A DNA stretch of 64,000 nucleotides from Termitomyces sp. T153 (taxonomy: Eukaryota > Basidiomycota > Agaricomycetes > Agaricales > Lyophyllaceae): positions 62,001 to 126,000 of the forward strand of contig JACKQL020000078.1 in assembly GCA_018296165.2 (NCBI GenBank), in the 5' to 3' direction. Below are positions 43,761-56,075 of this stretch, piece by piece (position 1 is the first letter of the stretch; each line of letters opens with the position of its first letter). The position numbers were made by a program, and so were the translations under genes. Under the pieces are notes generated by a model. The model ran no database searches, was not told where the DNA came from, and was given only the letters and a program-made list of their open reading frames with translations.

Positions 43761-43914
43761 AGAAACATGTGTCACATTGCTCAGTGTGCAACCATCAATT
43801 CACTCATCAAGACACTTAATACATAGTACTGAGTTGGTAACATAGTGTACAAAGTTATAGACTTCCAAGAAACTCCAAGAAACAGATGAACAACAGCTGA
43901 AGTCAAGAAAAATG

Positions 43915-44410
43915 AGGGCTAAATCAGCAGGACAGACAGAGCATCAACTTACAAGGAAAATTACCAAAATCAATCTGATCTACAAGCCTCTCAAATTCAA
44001 ATTTGCCAGCCATGGACAGCATGTGGAATGCTATACAGTTGGTAATAAGCAGATCAAGATTTTGTGCAGCCCAAGCACTGCACAACTACCTGGGATGGCA
44101 TCATTGTGCATGTCTGGTTGACACTTGATTGGTTGGACAGCATTGTCAAGGGGGGTTTGTCAACAACAATGAGTTCCTGTGTCTGGTCGAGGATTGGTTG
44201 GTTGTTGTTGCACTCTGGTTTGATGATACAAGACAGAGACTTGCAAGTCTGAAGCTTGTTAATTCTGTGTGGTCATAGAAAAATCTCAACACTGACCTGT
44301 GACAGATGGATGGAAATGGTGGACCCTAGGCAGATGTTATCATACAGGATCTCAAAATTAGGCATTGTGGTCAGCTCTGTGCTGGTATATTTGAGCTGAA
44401 AGATTGGCAT
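43915..44410 (-). pseudogene. Left-arm remnant of the outward-reading TIR gene, 3' exons
   Basis: Complement of the segment seen at 57,773-58,269. The block KFEFERLVDQIDFGNF of the right arm is recognisable in altered form near 43,960-44,000. Frames are broken. Confidence 0.4.
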
Positions 44411-44500
44411 TGTGATGGGGTTATGAGCAGATTAGATTTATTTGCCTTGAGCCTTGGTAAATTCTAGCCAGTTTCTTCCTTACTCTAAGCACTTCTCTCA

Positions 44501-45320
44501 TCATGCAGTCCAACTTGGAATCTGGTGGGCACCTCTAAAACACTTGGGCAGATCACAAGCTACAGCACACTTGGCACTGATAGTGAGTCCATAGCAAACA
44601 CAAACTGCTTGCAGAATGATTCTGTTTTGACTAGCAATTTGAACATGTCTTGTATCACAATGACAATTATATGTACTCTCTAAAACCAAGACAGCTACAA
44701 TCTCAATCAAAGTACCACCAGTTTGGACAACAGTGCATCCAAAGATGACTATCCTGGCATTCAATAGAACTTCTCTGGAGCAGAGAGCTAAAGTTATGTG
44801 TAGAGGAGTCAGTGATGGTCTCTTGAGAGTGCATGGTGAGTGCTGGAGCATGTGGCATATATACAGGACTTGTTGGCTGCACCAGGAAAAGTGCACCATC
44901 TAGGCTTGATGGCTGTTCATTTGTGGTATTTGCATTTGACCACTGGGTCAGTACTCCACATCTATGCTTTGCTGCAGGGGCCCTGTTGGAGAAGTGAAAT
45001 CTGGGCTCACAAGTTTGTCCTTGCCTACAGAATCTAATGCATGAGAAGTGTAAACAAACTTGTGGGATGCACAGAAAAGATAGGTGGAAATTGAGATATG
45101 GATGGGACATAGAGGGATGCAGACCACCTTGGTGAGATGAGTTCTGGCAGAGAGGGCAGAAGCTGATCATTCTCCTGGATGATGAGGATGTCAAGTGTGA
45201 ATGACATGGGGTTGAGCAGTGGGATGAGCAATGCTGCAGATTTTCCTGCTTTTGGATTAGCAAGATGATCTGAAGGTCTTAGGTCAGCATCAATGTCACA
45301 CTATTTGCATTACTTGCAGA
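44501..45320 (-). pseudogene. Left-arm copy of the TIR Ser/Pro-rich gene
   Basis: Two overlapping frames (45,263-44,703 and 44,899-44,501) are about 85-90 percent alike to 56,850-57,649 by eye. Blocks include NPMSFTLDI, IQENDQLLPSLPEL, and LIEIVAVLVLES. Differences between the copies include in-frame changes and one small indel. No known domain. Confidence 0.5.
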
Positions 45321-45349
45321 CAACACCATCAATGTCTTTGACATCTTTT

Positions 45350-45715
45350 GATTTCAGTTGAAAATCCTATCCATGGACAATGCTGATCTTCCAACACCTG
45401 AGCTCTTTTTGGGAGACAACACTGGCCACCCAATGCCTGGACCATTGAAAAGTCCATTTTTGTTCTCAGTTCCACCACCATGGAGCTGTTGTGTCTGATG
45501 GGGACAAAACCTGATGCTGAGCAAGGGCCATGTCTACTTTTTCTTGATAATCCAGGACAGATGATGGTAGCACTGGGACAGATGCAATGCTTGTAGAACT
45601 TTCTGTTCCATCACATGTCAATGTCTGGACAGATGCTCCACTAGCAATAGCAGGGTGCAGGGATGCTTCAGTTTGACAGCCTGGCTCCACTTTATGAGCC
45701 AACTCAAGTGACTGT
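45350..45715 (-). other. Piece unique to the left arm with a Ser/Thr-rich frame
   Basis: Minus frame 45,702-45,466 reads VEPGCQTEASLHPAIASGAS and on through a Ser/Thr-rich stretch. It has no counterpart in the right arm. No domain recognised. Confidence 0.3.
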
Positions 45716-46379
45716 AGATATCAGGGTAACAGAAGATCTAACTTCAAGTGAAGCAATGAATGAAGGTGGCACACACACTTCAGGAAATGTAGCATGTTTC
45801 CTGTGAAGATGCTTGATCATGAGTTCTGCAATGGTTGCCAATGTTTTGGTGATCTGTGCTTGTGGTAAATTGAGAAACAGAAAAGAATTAAAAGCTTAGA
45901 TTTTGCACCCTGTGCCCTGTCCCCTTCAAAATTATAGCATAGTTGGCACATTTCATGCAGATAAAAGGAAGGGCTGTAACTGCAGCCTGGGCCTGCCTCT
46001 AAGAAAATCTATGTAAGGAGTTGAAACCAAACATGTGCCAAGTGGGAATAACAATAAGCATTAGGCAATCATTTTTGTTGTCCCCAGAAAGACAAAGAGT
46101 TTTGCAAGTTCCTGTACATGTATGGGGTGCAATACATACTTATGATAACAAAGAACAGATACTCATTAACATTCACATGATGAGAAGTTTGGTAACTCAT
46201 ACAATTTCATTTTCAAAGGGAACAAGATACAATCAGATTATAGGTCATCATCAACATGAAATGGCACTTCTACATTATCCACCTTGGTAAACTCTTCCTC
46301 TGATAACTCATGCTTTGTGGTAGTAAAACTCCTCACCACTAGGCAAGTAACCATAACAAATCAGGTGATTGTGGAGACC

Positions 46380-48240
46380 TCTTTGGCCTGTGCACTAGTA
46401 ATGGTCCAGATTGTAGTGTAAGATTGGGCACTGACCACCTGGGTAACATACAAGAGGGTGACCAGACTTGTGCTTTGCTCTGTGATATTACTATCTACAG
46501 AAATAATGGGGGAGAGCACCATATGTTCAATGGGTTGAGCAAAAGTGTCTGGAGCTGCATGATGGTGGGTGGCAAGATCTTGAGTGTTTGACTTGAAAAG
46601 CTGTGTGGTTAGTGCTCTGACACCAGGGATGGGCTAGAGAGTGCAAATTTAGTACACAAAAAGATATTGAGGGAAGGGCAAGTAAACAACATTGATGAAG
46701 GGGACAGCCATTATTGTTACAGTACTCACAATAACACAGTGGCATACAGCACACAGTATGCAGCTTGTTTTGCAATAGAGAACCACTTTGCATAAACCAC
46801 CATAAAGCCTGTTGCAAGTGGTTCATTGGCACTTTTGAAGGGCTAGATGATAAGTTGGTGAATGCAGAATTGATAGTGAATCAGAACTATGCACCTCTTT
46901 CACCCACATATACACCTCAAAACCTCCCAAACTGGAGCCACCTACAATCATATCATACCCATCTTCATGTTTGGCAACTGCAATGACTTGCATGAGTCCT
47001 AAGATACCATGAGTGCAAATCATCAACCAGTATTATATAACTCACCAGATCCAGACAACTTCTGCAATATTTCCCAAGTCACTGTGTCTATCACATAGAC
47101 TGTTCCATAATTGCTTCTGCACACAATAATTTTGCCTTCTTCTGCAAATACTCCTTGAATGAATCTATGCCAGGTAGATGTAATGCCTGGTATTGCTTTG
47201 GCTGGAGTACCAGGAGATTGGTGGAGTTGAAAGTGGCCTTGGGTGAGATTATGAGTGAACAAGAGGTCTTCACCAGGTGAAAGGGCAGCATAACCTCTGG
47301 AAGAGGCAGTCAATAATGTGGAGGACAATAGCAAGAAAAAGCACACATTGCACTTGTTAAATGCTTTTGCCACAGCTGGTTGGAAGTTTGAGCATTGATG
47401 CAAAGGCTGTAAAGGGTAAACTTGGATTCAATGTTGACCATTCAGATACACCTACATTTTGCTGTTTCCAATCTTGGTGAGCAGTATATTTTGGCTACCA
47501 GGACCAAAGAACTTGAGGCTTGCGGGGATGGCATCAGCCATAGGTGGAATGACCCACAATTCCATTATGTCAACTGCCAGGGGTTAGACCAAGACAGGGT
47601 GATATAACTGCCAATACTTACCACTTGCACTGACACTAAACAATTTGAATGTACCATTATGGCTAGTGACCACAAGTTCCTGGTTAGCATCATCACAAGC
47701 CTGGGTGGTGACACTTTTGTTGAACTCAAAGATATTGTAGACCTTGGAATATCTCTGAGAGAACCACTCAGACTATAATTAGGGAGGGATGACATTTCAA
47801 CTCAAGATGATGTACAGAGGTTGAATTTGCACAGAGATTAAGGCAGATTAATCCTTGAATGGTCCTGATGCATATAGATTCACTCTTGTTACCAGCAGCA
47901 TTTATAGTGAGACAAGTCAGAACAGTGACTTTGCCCCATGTCTTATCATAGAGGGTTTGTAGGGAGGAGAGATCCTTTGTGGAATAGACATGGACATGTC
48001 CATCATTGCCTGAGAAATAATCATTTTGTGTAGTCAAGGCAAATTGAAAGACCTACCTCCTATTAAGACTATACTCAAATTGTTAGTGAAGGTTGCAGTG
48101 CTAACTGGGCCTTTGCTGCCTCTGAGGTCACCCCAAAGCTTGTATTCAGAAGTCTGGGAAGGGGCAGAGGTCAAAAGGAGGGTAGAAAATGAGAAACTGA
48201 TGCTGACAGATGCAAGGGCCATTGGATTGAACTGTGGATA
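46380..48240 (-). pseudogene. WD40-repeat beta-propeller gene, multi-exon, decayed
   Basis: Reading from 48,240 down: YKLWGDLRGSKGPVSTATF then VLIGG; intron (about 48,049-48,005); GNDGHVHVYSTKDLSSLQTL and VTVLTCLTI; a VTSHNGTFKLFSVSAS blade (47,690-47,630); intron; ELWVIPPMADAIPASLKFFG (about 47,575-47,510); GYAALSPGEDLLFTHNLTQG and KIIVCRSNYGTVYVIDTVTW (47,290-47,060); intron; LMQVIAVAKHEDGYDMIVGG (about 47,000-46,940). The blade pattern (G-x-DGxVxVY) and short introns fit a basidiomycete WD40 protein. The tail to about 46,380 is Thr/Val-rich. Frame breaks are frequent. Such proteins scaffold complexes, but no partner can be inferred. Confidence 0.65.
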
Positions 48241-48372
48241 AAGCATGCAAGAGTAAAATGGATAATCCCTTGTCAAAAATTGGGTGTGATTACATAACAA
48301 GAAAACAAAGGTCTTTGTTGTTGCTTTGAGGCTCAGAGCATGTTTGTAAACCAATAGAATTATATATGATGC

Positions 48373-48762
48373 ATGCCAGGAGATGGAAATGTATCTGTTT
48401 CCTGGAAAACTACAATGAACCTCTACATTGAAAGACCTTTTCCCTTGACTGTGTCTCAAATCAAGTTTACAGTTCTTCCACCCACCTCACTTCCCCTAAC
48501 TGCTCCAGGCATGGAGTTTGGGGATTACATTTTACACTGCAATAACCCTGGAGACAAGAGTGATGGAGAACCTGAGGTTGAGCCTTGCTGCTCCCAGAGG
48601 TGTTCAGGTAAGAAATTTCTCTGGCCCAATGGCGAACTAGGAAGGCCCAACAGTGGTGGGTTCAATTTGAGCTCAGAGCTTGTCAAGACTGGTTGGACTA
48701 TCCAAACTGTTGAATGCTTTTTGGTGGGCAGTCATACAAGATCAACTTACAAATTGACCTGA
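48373..48762 (+). CDS. Hypothetical protein, no known domain
   Basis: Open frame of 129 residues with PGMEFGDYILHCNNPGDKSD and LWPNGELGRPNSGG. It lies divergent to the WD40 gene. Coding sense seems to continue past the stop in another frame (EDVYELAKKKLDLTKSY, near 48,775-48,825) and through a NCWPVTSLLKL segment near 48,970, suggesting a multi-exon gene up to about 49,090. Confidence 0.4.
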   Translation: MPGDGNVSVSWKTTMNLYIERPFPLTVSQIKFTVLPPTSLPLTAPGMEFGDYILHCNNPGDKSDGEPEVEPCCSQRCSGKKFLWPNGELGRPNSGGFNLSSELVKTGWTIQTVECFLVGSHTRSTYKLT

Positions 48763-49099
48763 TTTTCTGAATAGGAAGATGTGTATGAATTGGCCAAAAA
48801 GAAATTGGATTTGACCAAGAGCTATTGAAAGCAGGATAACAACAAGATAAAGGAGTTATGCAAAGAGGTACATGTGGACAGTTCAAGATGAGGCTTGAAT
48901 AACCTCATCTTAATGTGTTTGGCAGATTATGAGGGACAAGAACTGGCTTCATCTAAAGGACTATGAGAATTGCTGGCCAGTAACTTCCTTGCTGAAGTTG
49001 AAACTGAAGAACAGTGCTGCATCAGCTTGCAGGCAAGAGATAAAGGCTACTCATGAGTGCTTGCACACTGCCATAAACAGAAGAGGAATAAGCCCAGAT

Positions 49100-50270
49100 A
49101 CTTAATTATTATTATTGTAACATAGGTGGGAATGAACATGGCACTTAAAGCTTAGCAAGAGGATAGGGGAGACCCTACTCTGGTGGATCAGCATGCCAGG
49201 TAGATGGTCCATATAAATGCAATGGATAGAATTTGGAGATGTCAATTGCAATGGGTAGATTTTGGAGACCTTAGAGTATGAGGAGAGAATGACCAGAGTT
49301 TGGGTGAACCCAGAACTCAAGAGGAAGTGATAGAGCTTGGGTGAACCCAGAACTCAAGGGGAAATGAAAGAGCTTGGGTGAACCCAGAGCTCATGCATAT
49401 GGTTGTTTTCAAGTCTGACTTTGCTGGTGTTTGATAATTCCAAGACATCAGATCTTATCTATATTGTTCATCAGGATTATGGAACCATCAAATGCCATCA
49501 AAGTTTGGACTTTGAAAATTGGACATTGGACTGTCATAACCATTGATGAGCTCTGGGTCCACCCAAGCTCTGTCCCTTCATCATGAGTTCTGATTCTGCA
49601 TTTGTATAAAATGACCTTCATTTATTGCTATTGTGAGATTGCTCAACACTCATCCTTGCTCATAAGGAATCTTATATATATCATTCACCTGGAATATGTA
49701 ACTGTCCAATGCTGGCCAAACTTTTGGACTTTGAACTTTTGCATGTCATGACCATTGATGAGCTCGGTCCCTTCCTCACAAGTTGTGGGTTTACCCAAGC
49801 TTGTTCTCTTTCCCTTGAGTTTTGGGTTCACCCAAGCTCTATCACTCCCTCTTCCAAGCTCTGATCATCCTCCCCATATACTACTTACATTCTAGAATTT
49901 TATCCACCTCATTATAATCATCTTTCTGTTGCAAGGCTTGGTACTTGCCCAGACCTCTCTATAATTGCATTTGTCATAACATTTTTATCTGAGGCCCACC
50001 AACTATAAACAGAAACAATGAATAGAGAGTAAGTTTTGCAACTTAATACACTGCTAAGCATTGTTAACACCAACTTTATAGATTGGATAAAAGTTCTGGA
50101 AACATTGTCATTTACCAGGGTGATTTATACTATTTGCTAAACTGCAGTTTCTCAATTTCTCTCCCACCTCAAGATCCCAAAATTGAAATGGAGTATAGCA
50201 TCTTTTAAAGCAAGACTTCTTGTACAGACAATTTTACTGAGCCTTTCTCATAAATCTGTCAGAATACCCA
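49100..50270. other. Intergenic region with repeated palindromic motif
   Basis: No gene. It contains a tandem of three AGCTTGGGTGAACCCAGA motifs at 49,293-49,392 and complements GGGTTCACCCAAGCTC at 49,548-49,570, 49,780-49,802 and 49,817-49,841. ATT repeats lie near 49,105. Confidence 0.55.
49293..49392. repeat. Tandem GGGTGAACCCAGA motif array
   Basis: Three copies at about 38-bp spacing, near-palindromic (GAGCTTGGGT, then ACCCAGAGCTC). Single copies in opposite orientation flank the coiled-coil gene on both sides (49,548-49,841 and 54,838-55,440). Confidence 0.75.
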
Positions 50271-50279
50271 TGACACCAT

Positions 50280-52751
50280 TTGCACCTAGATCAAAAGTAC
50301 CAACACTGAACTTGAGCACACCCTCAACACTCAATGCTCTGACTTGCAACACAAGATGATAGAATTGGAAGACAGTGCAGAACAAGTTGCATGGCTTCAA
50401 GCTTATGCTGATTGTCACTATTACAATGAGATTGCCAAGGAGAAAAACATTAGATTTCATGCACAAAGAGCCCTAGTAGCAATGACTATTCTGGCACAGA
50501 CTTTCACTGCAGAGTGCAACTCTTCTTCAAAGCAACTAACCATCCTTCAAGCCAAGCAGCAACACCAAAGGGATGTTAAAGCAGCATTGTTAGAGGAATT
50601 TAAGGTGGATTGTAATACTCATGCTTCTACCCTTTTAAAAATGTATTGAGTCTCTTTAGGACCAGATGGAAAGCAGCAAGCAACAGCTACTACTATTGCA
50701 AGGAGAGTGCAATAGGCTTCAATTGGATTTGAAACAAATCAAGGGCAATCTCGACAACACTATGAATAATAAAGAGATTCTTGTTGCTACCATTGGACAT
50801 CTGAAGATTCAATTGTCAACCCTCCAGGAAACTCATCAAAATACCTTGGAACAACTGGAGTCAGTCAAAAGAGAGCAAAAGAGTCTTTAGCAGTATATGG
50901 CTGTGGACCAGAAAAAAGTCAATGAGAAAATTATGAGTGCTTATCAAGATCAACAAATGAATTCTCATTCTAACTGCAAACAACTTCTCAGGCTGAGCTG
51001 GATGCCACCAAGATTGTCATATCTGACTTTTAGGCAAAGTTGGAAGGCCAGTCTGAAGAGTCAACAGTGGGTCACTATTTATTGCCTCCTTTTGCTCCCC
51101 ATTAAATCCTGGACCTTAGGCAGCCATACAAAATCTTGACCAGACTCATCAAATCACTCAAGGCCAGCTTGAGGTGGTTGAGAGGGCACAGAAAATGCAG
51201 TCTATAGAGGCATCAGTCAGTCAATCTCTATCTGTTTGTGTCCTCTGCTCATCCTTCATTGTTAGACAACCATTTCAAATCTCCAGGGTCAGTTCTTGAA
51301 TCTCCAGCAGATCCATGAAATGGCTATGAGTCAACTGCAAACAACTGAAATGGAAAAGGAGAGTCTTGCAGCACAATTATCTGCCAAAAAGAAGTCTCTT
51401 CAAGAGAAAACAGTACACCTTCATCAATTGGCTTTTCATTGCTTCAGCTTTGACATTTCTCCAGGTTGAGTTGGCAGTGTTGAAATCTGTTGAGTTGGAG
51501 CTGAGTGCATAGTCCATCAAATCATTAGTCAGTCATTCTTTGTCTGCTTTTACCCTCTACTTACTATCCAATACTTAGGTGATGATTCAAAGACTTCAGA
51601 GTCAATTGCAGATGGCCAAGGAGGAGCAACAGATCCTGGAAATTCAAATATCTGTTAAAGAGGGGCTTCTCCAACAGAACACAGTAAGTGTTTGCCCATC
51701 AACTTCTCATCATTTTTGCTCTGACACTTTTGTCAGGCTGAGTTAGCAGCATTGAAAGACATACAATCAGAAATGAGCATGCACTCTGCAAAGGCTTCTG
51801 TCAGTAACTGATTCATGCATTTTTCTCTTCTCCATTGATTCCTCATTGTTAGGCCACTATTCAAGATCTTCAGAGCCAATTGATGAGTCTTCAGAACACC
51901 CATCAAAACAAGCTGAGTTGACACCAGGAGGAATTATCAACTGAATGGAAGAAGGTTCAAGAGAATGCAGTAAGCCTCTAGCATACCATTTCTCATCATT
52001 CCAGTCAACTAAAACACCCTTTTTCTCAGATTAAGCTGGCAGCTTTGGAGTCTGTAGAGTCAGCTACTAGTACATGGTCTGCAACAGAGGCATCAGTTGG
52101 TCACTTCCTGCTTTCTTTTGTTCTTACTTATTTTTCAATGTTAAGCACTTCAGGATCAATTGTCAGCTCTTCAAGAGGCACACTGAGCTACACAAATAGA
52201 ACAAGATATTCTTCAAGTTCAATGTGATCAAGCACAGAAACAGATGCAAGAGGCACATTTACAATTTGATCAAATGCAAAAGTTGGTTGGCAAGCTCAGA
52301 GTTGTATGTCTTTCATTTTTTCTCACTTCCTTGGGTTTCCACTACCTCTGTCACAGGAAAAGAGTACTCATGAAGATGCTGTTACCAAGCTTAAACAGAG
52401 GATTTCTGCTTTGGAAGGGAAGGTATCTGTGCATCCAGCACAATTGAATGAAACAACACAAGCTGAGCCCTCTGCTGCCAAACATCCTTGAGATGAGGAT
52501 GTTGTACTCAACATTGCAGACCAAAATGGATATGAACCTGACATGGAATCTGAAGATGACAGTGACCAAATGATTATTGACATAAATGACATCCCCAGTA
52601 CTACTAACTCAAGGCCTGCTTATTACAAAGGGCAGCAACAAACCATCTCCAACTTTGCTGATGGAAGACCTTATCACACTGGAAAACAGAAAGAAAATTT
52701 GCCTGACCCATCAATGCCAGTCAACTACCGAGTAAATTCATACTATCTTTG
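50280..52751 (+). pseudogene. Coiled-coil protein gene with tandemly duplicated exons
   Basis: The first exons (50,280-50,649 and 50,666-50,890) are long helices rich in Gln, Leu, Lys and Glu (LQLDLKQIKGNLDNTMNNKE, then LKIQLSTLQETHQNTLEQL). From 51,128 to 52,303 about five units repeat at 275-300 bp, each with a helix exon (such as IQRLQSQLQMAKEEQQILEI), a short intron, a second exon (AELAALKDIQSEM or VELAVLKSVELEL type) and another intron. The tail exon (52,360-52,751) is acidic with SEDDSDQMIIDINDIPS and a KENLPDPSMPVNYRVN end. Stops occur in some units. It is likely an elongated cytoplasmic or nuclear structural protein; no motor or ATPase head is seen. Confidence 0.6.
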
Positions 52752-52949
52752 ATTATCAAATATCTGACTTGTTCTTTTCTCAAGCTGTTTGGAATGAGAC
52801 CCCATTCTTTGCTATTCAGATCATGTGCATCATCTCAATCAGTTGCCTCCCATACTTGTGGGACTGTGGGAACTTCTCTTGCCAATGATTCAATGCATTC
52901 ATCTCACATTTCAAGCAAGGTTCCTGATGACCATCTACTGCTTTGAAAC

Positions 52950-54540
52950 CAAATGATTTGCTTGAGTCCTGCTCAGCAAGCACAGCAATCACAGACCTCT
53001 CAGAAGTTTTCAATGCTATCCTACTTGTCACCCAGTCCTCATTCTGAGAGTGTTTGCTTGTCACCTACAATTGTGACTCCTTCAAAAAAGTCCAAGCAAC
53101 ACAACTGTGATGATGTTGTATGGACAGACAGGCTTCTTAACTGGTTGATTGAATTACCAGCCCACTTTGTTGCCCAAGATTAATGAAGAACTGGTTCTCA
53201 CCTCTTCTGCTCACCTTCACAACTCTTTTCAATTGTCTACCACTCCTTGAATGGCAAAGAGTTCAAGACTTTAAGAGACTAGAGAGGATGACAAGAGCAC
53301 TTCTTCAAAGATGCAACTCAGCCATCTGTCTGTTTCACTAGGAGACTCTGAGGTGGGGCTGCTAGTGATAATGGTGGTGGCAGTGATGTCAAAGATGAAG
53401 AAGACTATGACAAAGACAACAAAGACAACAACAATGGCATTGTCTATGACAGTGATGACATCAGACCTACTCTTAGAAGACTAAAGAATGAAGTCTTGGC
53501 CTTATACAGTGATTTTGATGTAACTGTGCAGCATTTTGGTGAGCCCAGATGTAGAAAGGCATTGGTGCAGCAGACATTCCCTTTCAAAGTATTGCAAGGC
53601 TAAGAAGTATGAACTGAACAGCACAACAATACCATGTGCATTGTCCAGCAAGAGATGCAGTCCCTCCTTGAAACAAAGAAGGATAGGGAATTCCCAAATA
53701 TTGTCTCAGAAAGACCAGAGCTACTGGCAGTGCCCCAGGACATGTTTAATTTTTGTTTTGATGACAATGCTCCTGGACCAAACCTCCAGCACCTACAGAT
53801 TTATATTGAGGCTCCTGAGAATATATGGAATGTCTCACTTGCTCAGCAATTTGCTGACATGGTGATGCAGAAGTATCCTGAGAAGGACCTGTCTACAGAC
53901 ATAGTTGCATGACATTTCCTCAATTGTCTTGACACTCTTTAGAAGGCTTGTGCAAAGGCCTGTCCAAGGGCCAATGAACAGCTGGAGGACATTCTTGTAT
54001 GCATGACAGCTGAGTTTCAAGCTATGAGTCACCATAAGCAAGTTAGGATGAGATAGAAACAAGTATGTGTATCCTTTCTCCATCTTTTCATTGGCTAACT
54101 AGCACATTCAAGCTATACCTTGTGAGGAGTGGTCATTGTCAAGACCAAGTTGAATATGATAAAAATCCAGCTTGGAATGAGATGCTTCTCATGGTTAGGT
54201 CTCTAGGAGTGGACAGCCAGAGTTCAGATGAGTCTGATTGTGGAGAATATAGAGTCAAAATTCAAACTTGGCACAATCCACATATTACCAGACTGCTTCG
54301 CTACATAGACCAAAGTCATCCTACCACTAACATCCTTGAAAATAGACTCCCTGGTAGTGCTCCTTGAATCTGTCAAATCAGCAAATGTGAAGAGACTACA
54401 CATCTTTACAGTGACATTCCCGTGAAGCTTCCTGCAAACTTCTATGACAAGGTGTGGTTTGAGACTCTGGTTTCTAGATTGCAAACCAAGTTAGACCCTC
54501 ACCCAGTCCTTAACTTCCCTCACTTGTAGAACTAGTTGAT
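52950..54540 (+). pseudogene. Ser/Asp-rich unknown protein family, multi-exon, decayed
   Basis: Segments in order: Ser-rich SPSPHSESVCLSPTIVTPSK (about 53,020-53,085); an acidic part of Asp/Lys/Asn repeats (53,390-53,470); QEMQSLLETKKDREFPNIVS and MFNFCFDDNAPGPNLQHLQI (53,640-53,800); NVSLAQQFADMVMQKYPEKD (about 53,830-53,890); an intron near 54,065-54,110; EMLLMVRSLGVDSQSSDESD (about 54,180-54,240), ITRLLRYIDQSHPTTN, and LPANFYDKVWFETLVSRLQT (about 54,428-54,487). I recall similar uncharacterised proteins expanded in Agaricomycetes but cannot name a function. Some stops interrupt the exons. It follows the coiled-coil gene on the same strand. Confidence 0.55.
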
Positions 54541-55550
54541 ATAATACATGTAGTCTGGCAAATGATAGTAGTCTTGTTTGCACTTACTGTATGTCAGTTA
54601 CAGAACTCATTACTATTATAGTTTGGCTCTCGAATAAATCAATCTTGTTCATATTTATCATTTCTGATACTTAACCATTGTCCCTACAAAAATGTAGTCT
54701 TTGTTGCTCAACATGCTCATATATAATCTTAATGATCTTATCTATGATTCTACTTATCACTGATCACATTCCCATGATGGGTTATGTAAGAATCAAACAC
54801 CAGTCAAGTCAGACTTTGACTTGTTGAAAATGACAATGAGCTCTGGGTTCACCCAAGCTCATTGACTTTTGTATCACTTCTGAGTTCATCCAAACTCTAC
54901 CACTGCCTGTGAAGTTCTGGGTCCAACTCAAACTTATGATCACTTGGTTCTAGTTCTTGGCTCAACTCAAACTCCTATTGTGCTGAGTGATCTTAAGGAT
55001 CTCTCTATGGCATAGCCTTGATGGACTAAGGCATCTGTATCACCATGACACTACCTCAAAGATCTATTTTTCCAATATATTGCTCACAGATCACACCACT
55101 CACTCAATGCTCATCATGTTTTCCATGGGTGAATTACATAATCATCAAACTCCATCAAAGTAGGACTGGACTTGAGCTTGATTCCCCCAGGCTCTATCCT
55201 TTCCTCACAAGTTCTGGATACATCCAAACTCAATCACACTCCCTCTCAAGTTTTGGGTTTGGGAACCCCAACTCTCAAATTTCCTCCTTTGCTGAGTGAA
55301 TTTCAAGGCATGGGGCTTGATGTACACCTGTAAGGTGCCTTGGGAACAAGACAGTCTCTTCTGTGTGTTGAATACCACCATTGATGAGCTCTGGATTCAC
55401 CCAAGCTTTATCCTTTACTTATGACACCTAGGTTCACCCAAACTCACTCACTCTTATGATTGTCTAAGCTCTGGGATAATATTCCAAGTTCTAATTCTTC
55501 AGAAGACCCCATTGCTCTGTTGTATTTAAGGTGTCTGGTTCCTTGACCAT
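54541..55550. other. Intergenic region with inverted-motif copies
   Basis: Copies of GGGTTCACCCAAGCTC-type motifs at 54,838-54,860, 55,385-55,408 and 55,425-55,445, plus weaker ones. No gene seen. Confidence 0.5.
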
Positions 55551-55555
55551 CTCCT

Positions 55556-56075
55556 TCACTTGAACCACCATCTCTGACAAGTAGTTCTATTTCCTTCTTT
55601 TGACTTACTTAATGCTTCTCTAGCATTGTCTACACTATCAATATGCCAAGGAACACCAAGTCCTTCAAGATCCTGATGTGCCACCCCATCCTTTGCCTGA
55701 GCAAGTCTCAACTCAAAGGGTACCCTGTTCTTGAGCTGGAGAAGAGCCAATAGGTTTGTGTACAGTCTTTTGCTTTGAGTATCTTTTGATTCAATTCTAG
55801 GGCTCTATCCAGCACAACACCAACATGTGCATTCAATCCACCAATGAGGTTTGTGCTGTGAAGTTTGTGGCTTATTGGGAGAAGTCTTGGGGGGCACACT
55901 TTTGAAGAGAACTCAAGGCAATGGGATATTTGTCGAATACCTTGCCATTGGTGAGTAATGCTTTGGTCAAGTAAAGGGGAACAAATGTACTGACTGAATC
56001 AAGTGTGTCTGGGTCTCTTGAAGTGTGAAGGTGATTAAGGAGATTGATGGGGAGGAAGGGATCTATAACAGGCAT
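55556..56075 (-). pseudogene. Small unrecognised gene, minus strand
   Basis: Three overlapping frames follow one another with coding-like content: MPVIDPFLPINLLNHLHTSR to KYPIALSS (56,075-55,890), HSTNLIGGLNAHVGVVLDRA (about 55,860-55,780) and LRLAQAKDGVAHQDLEGLGV (about 55,710-55,650), ending at 55,556. One frameshift and perhaps one short intron separate them. No known domain; mostly helical, about 150-160 residues. It lies just inside the right inverted repeat. Confidence 0.4.

Larger units (their letters stand above)
42523..45905. repeat. Terminal inverted repeat, left
   Basis: Aligns with the complement of 56,250-59,422 with frequent substitutions and small indels. It holds a minisatellite (42,900-43,190), a hairpin (43,397-43,468), an array of short palindromes (43,600-43,760) and remains of two outward-reading frames. 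Confidence 0.8.
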
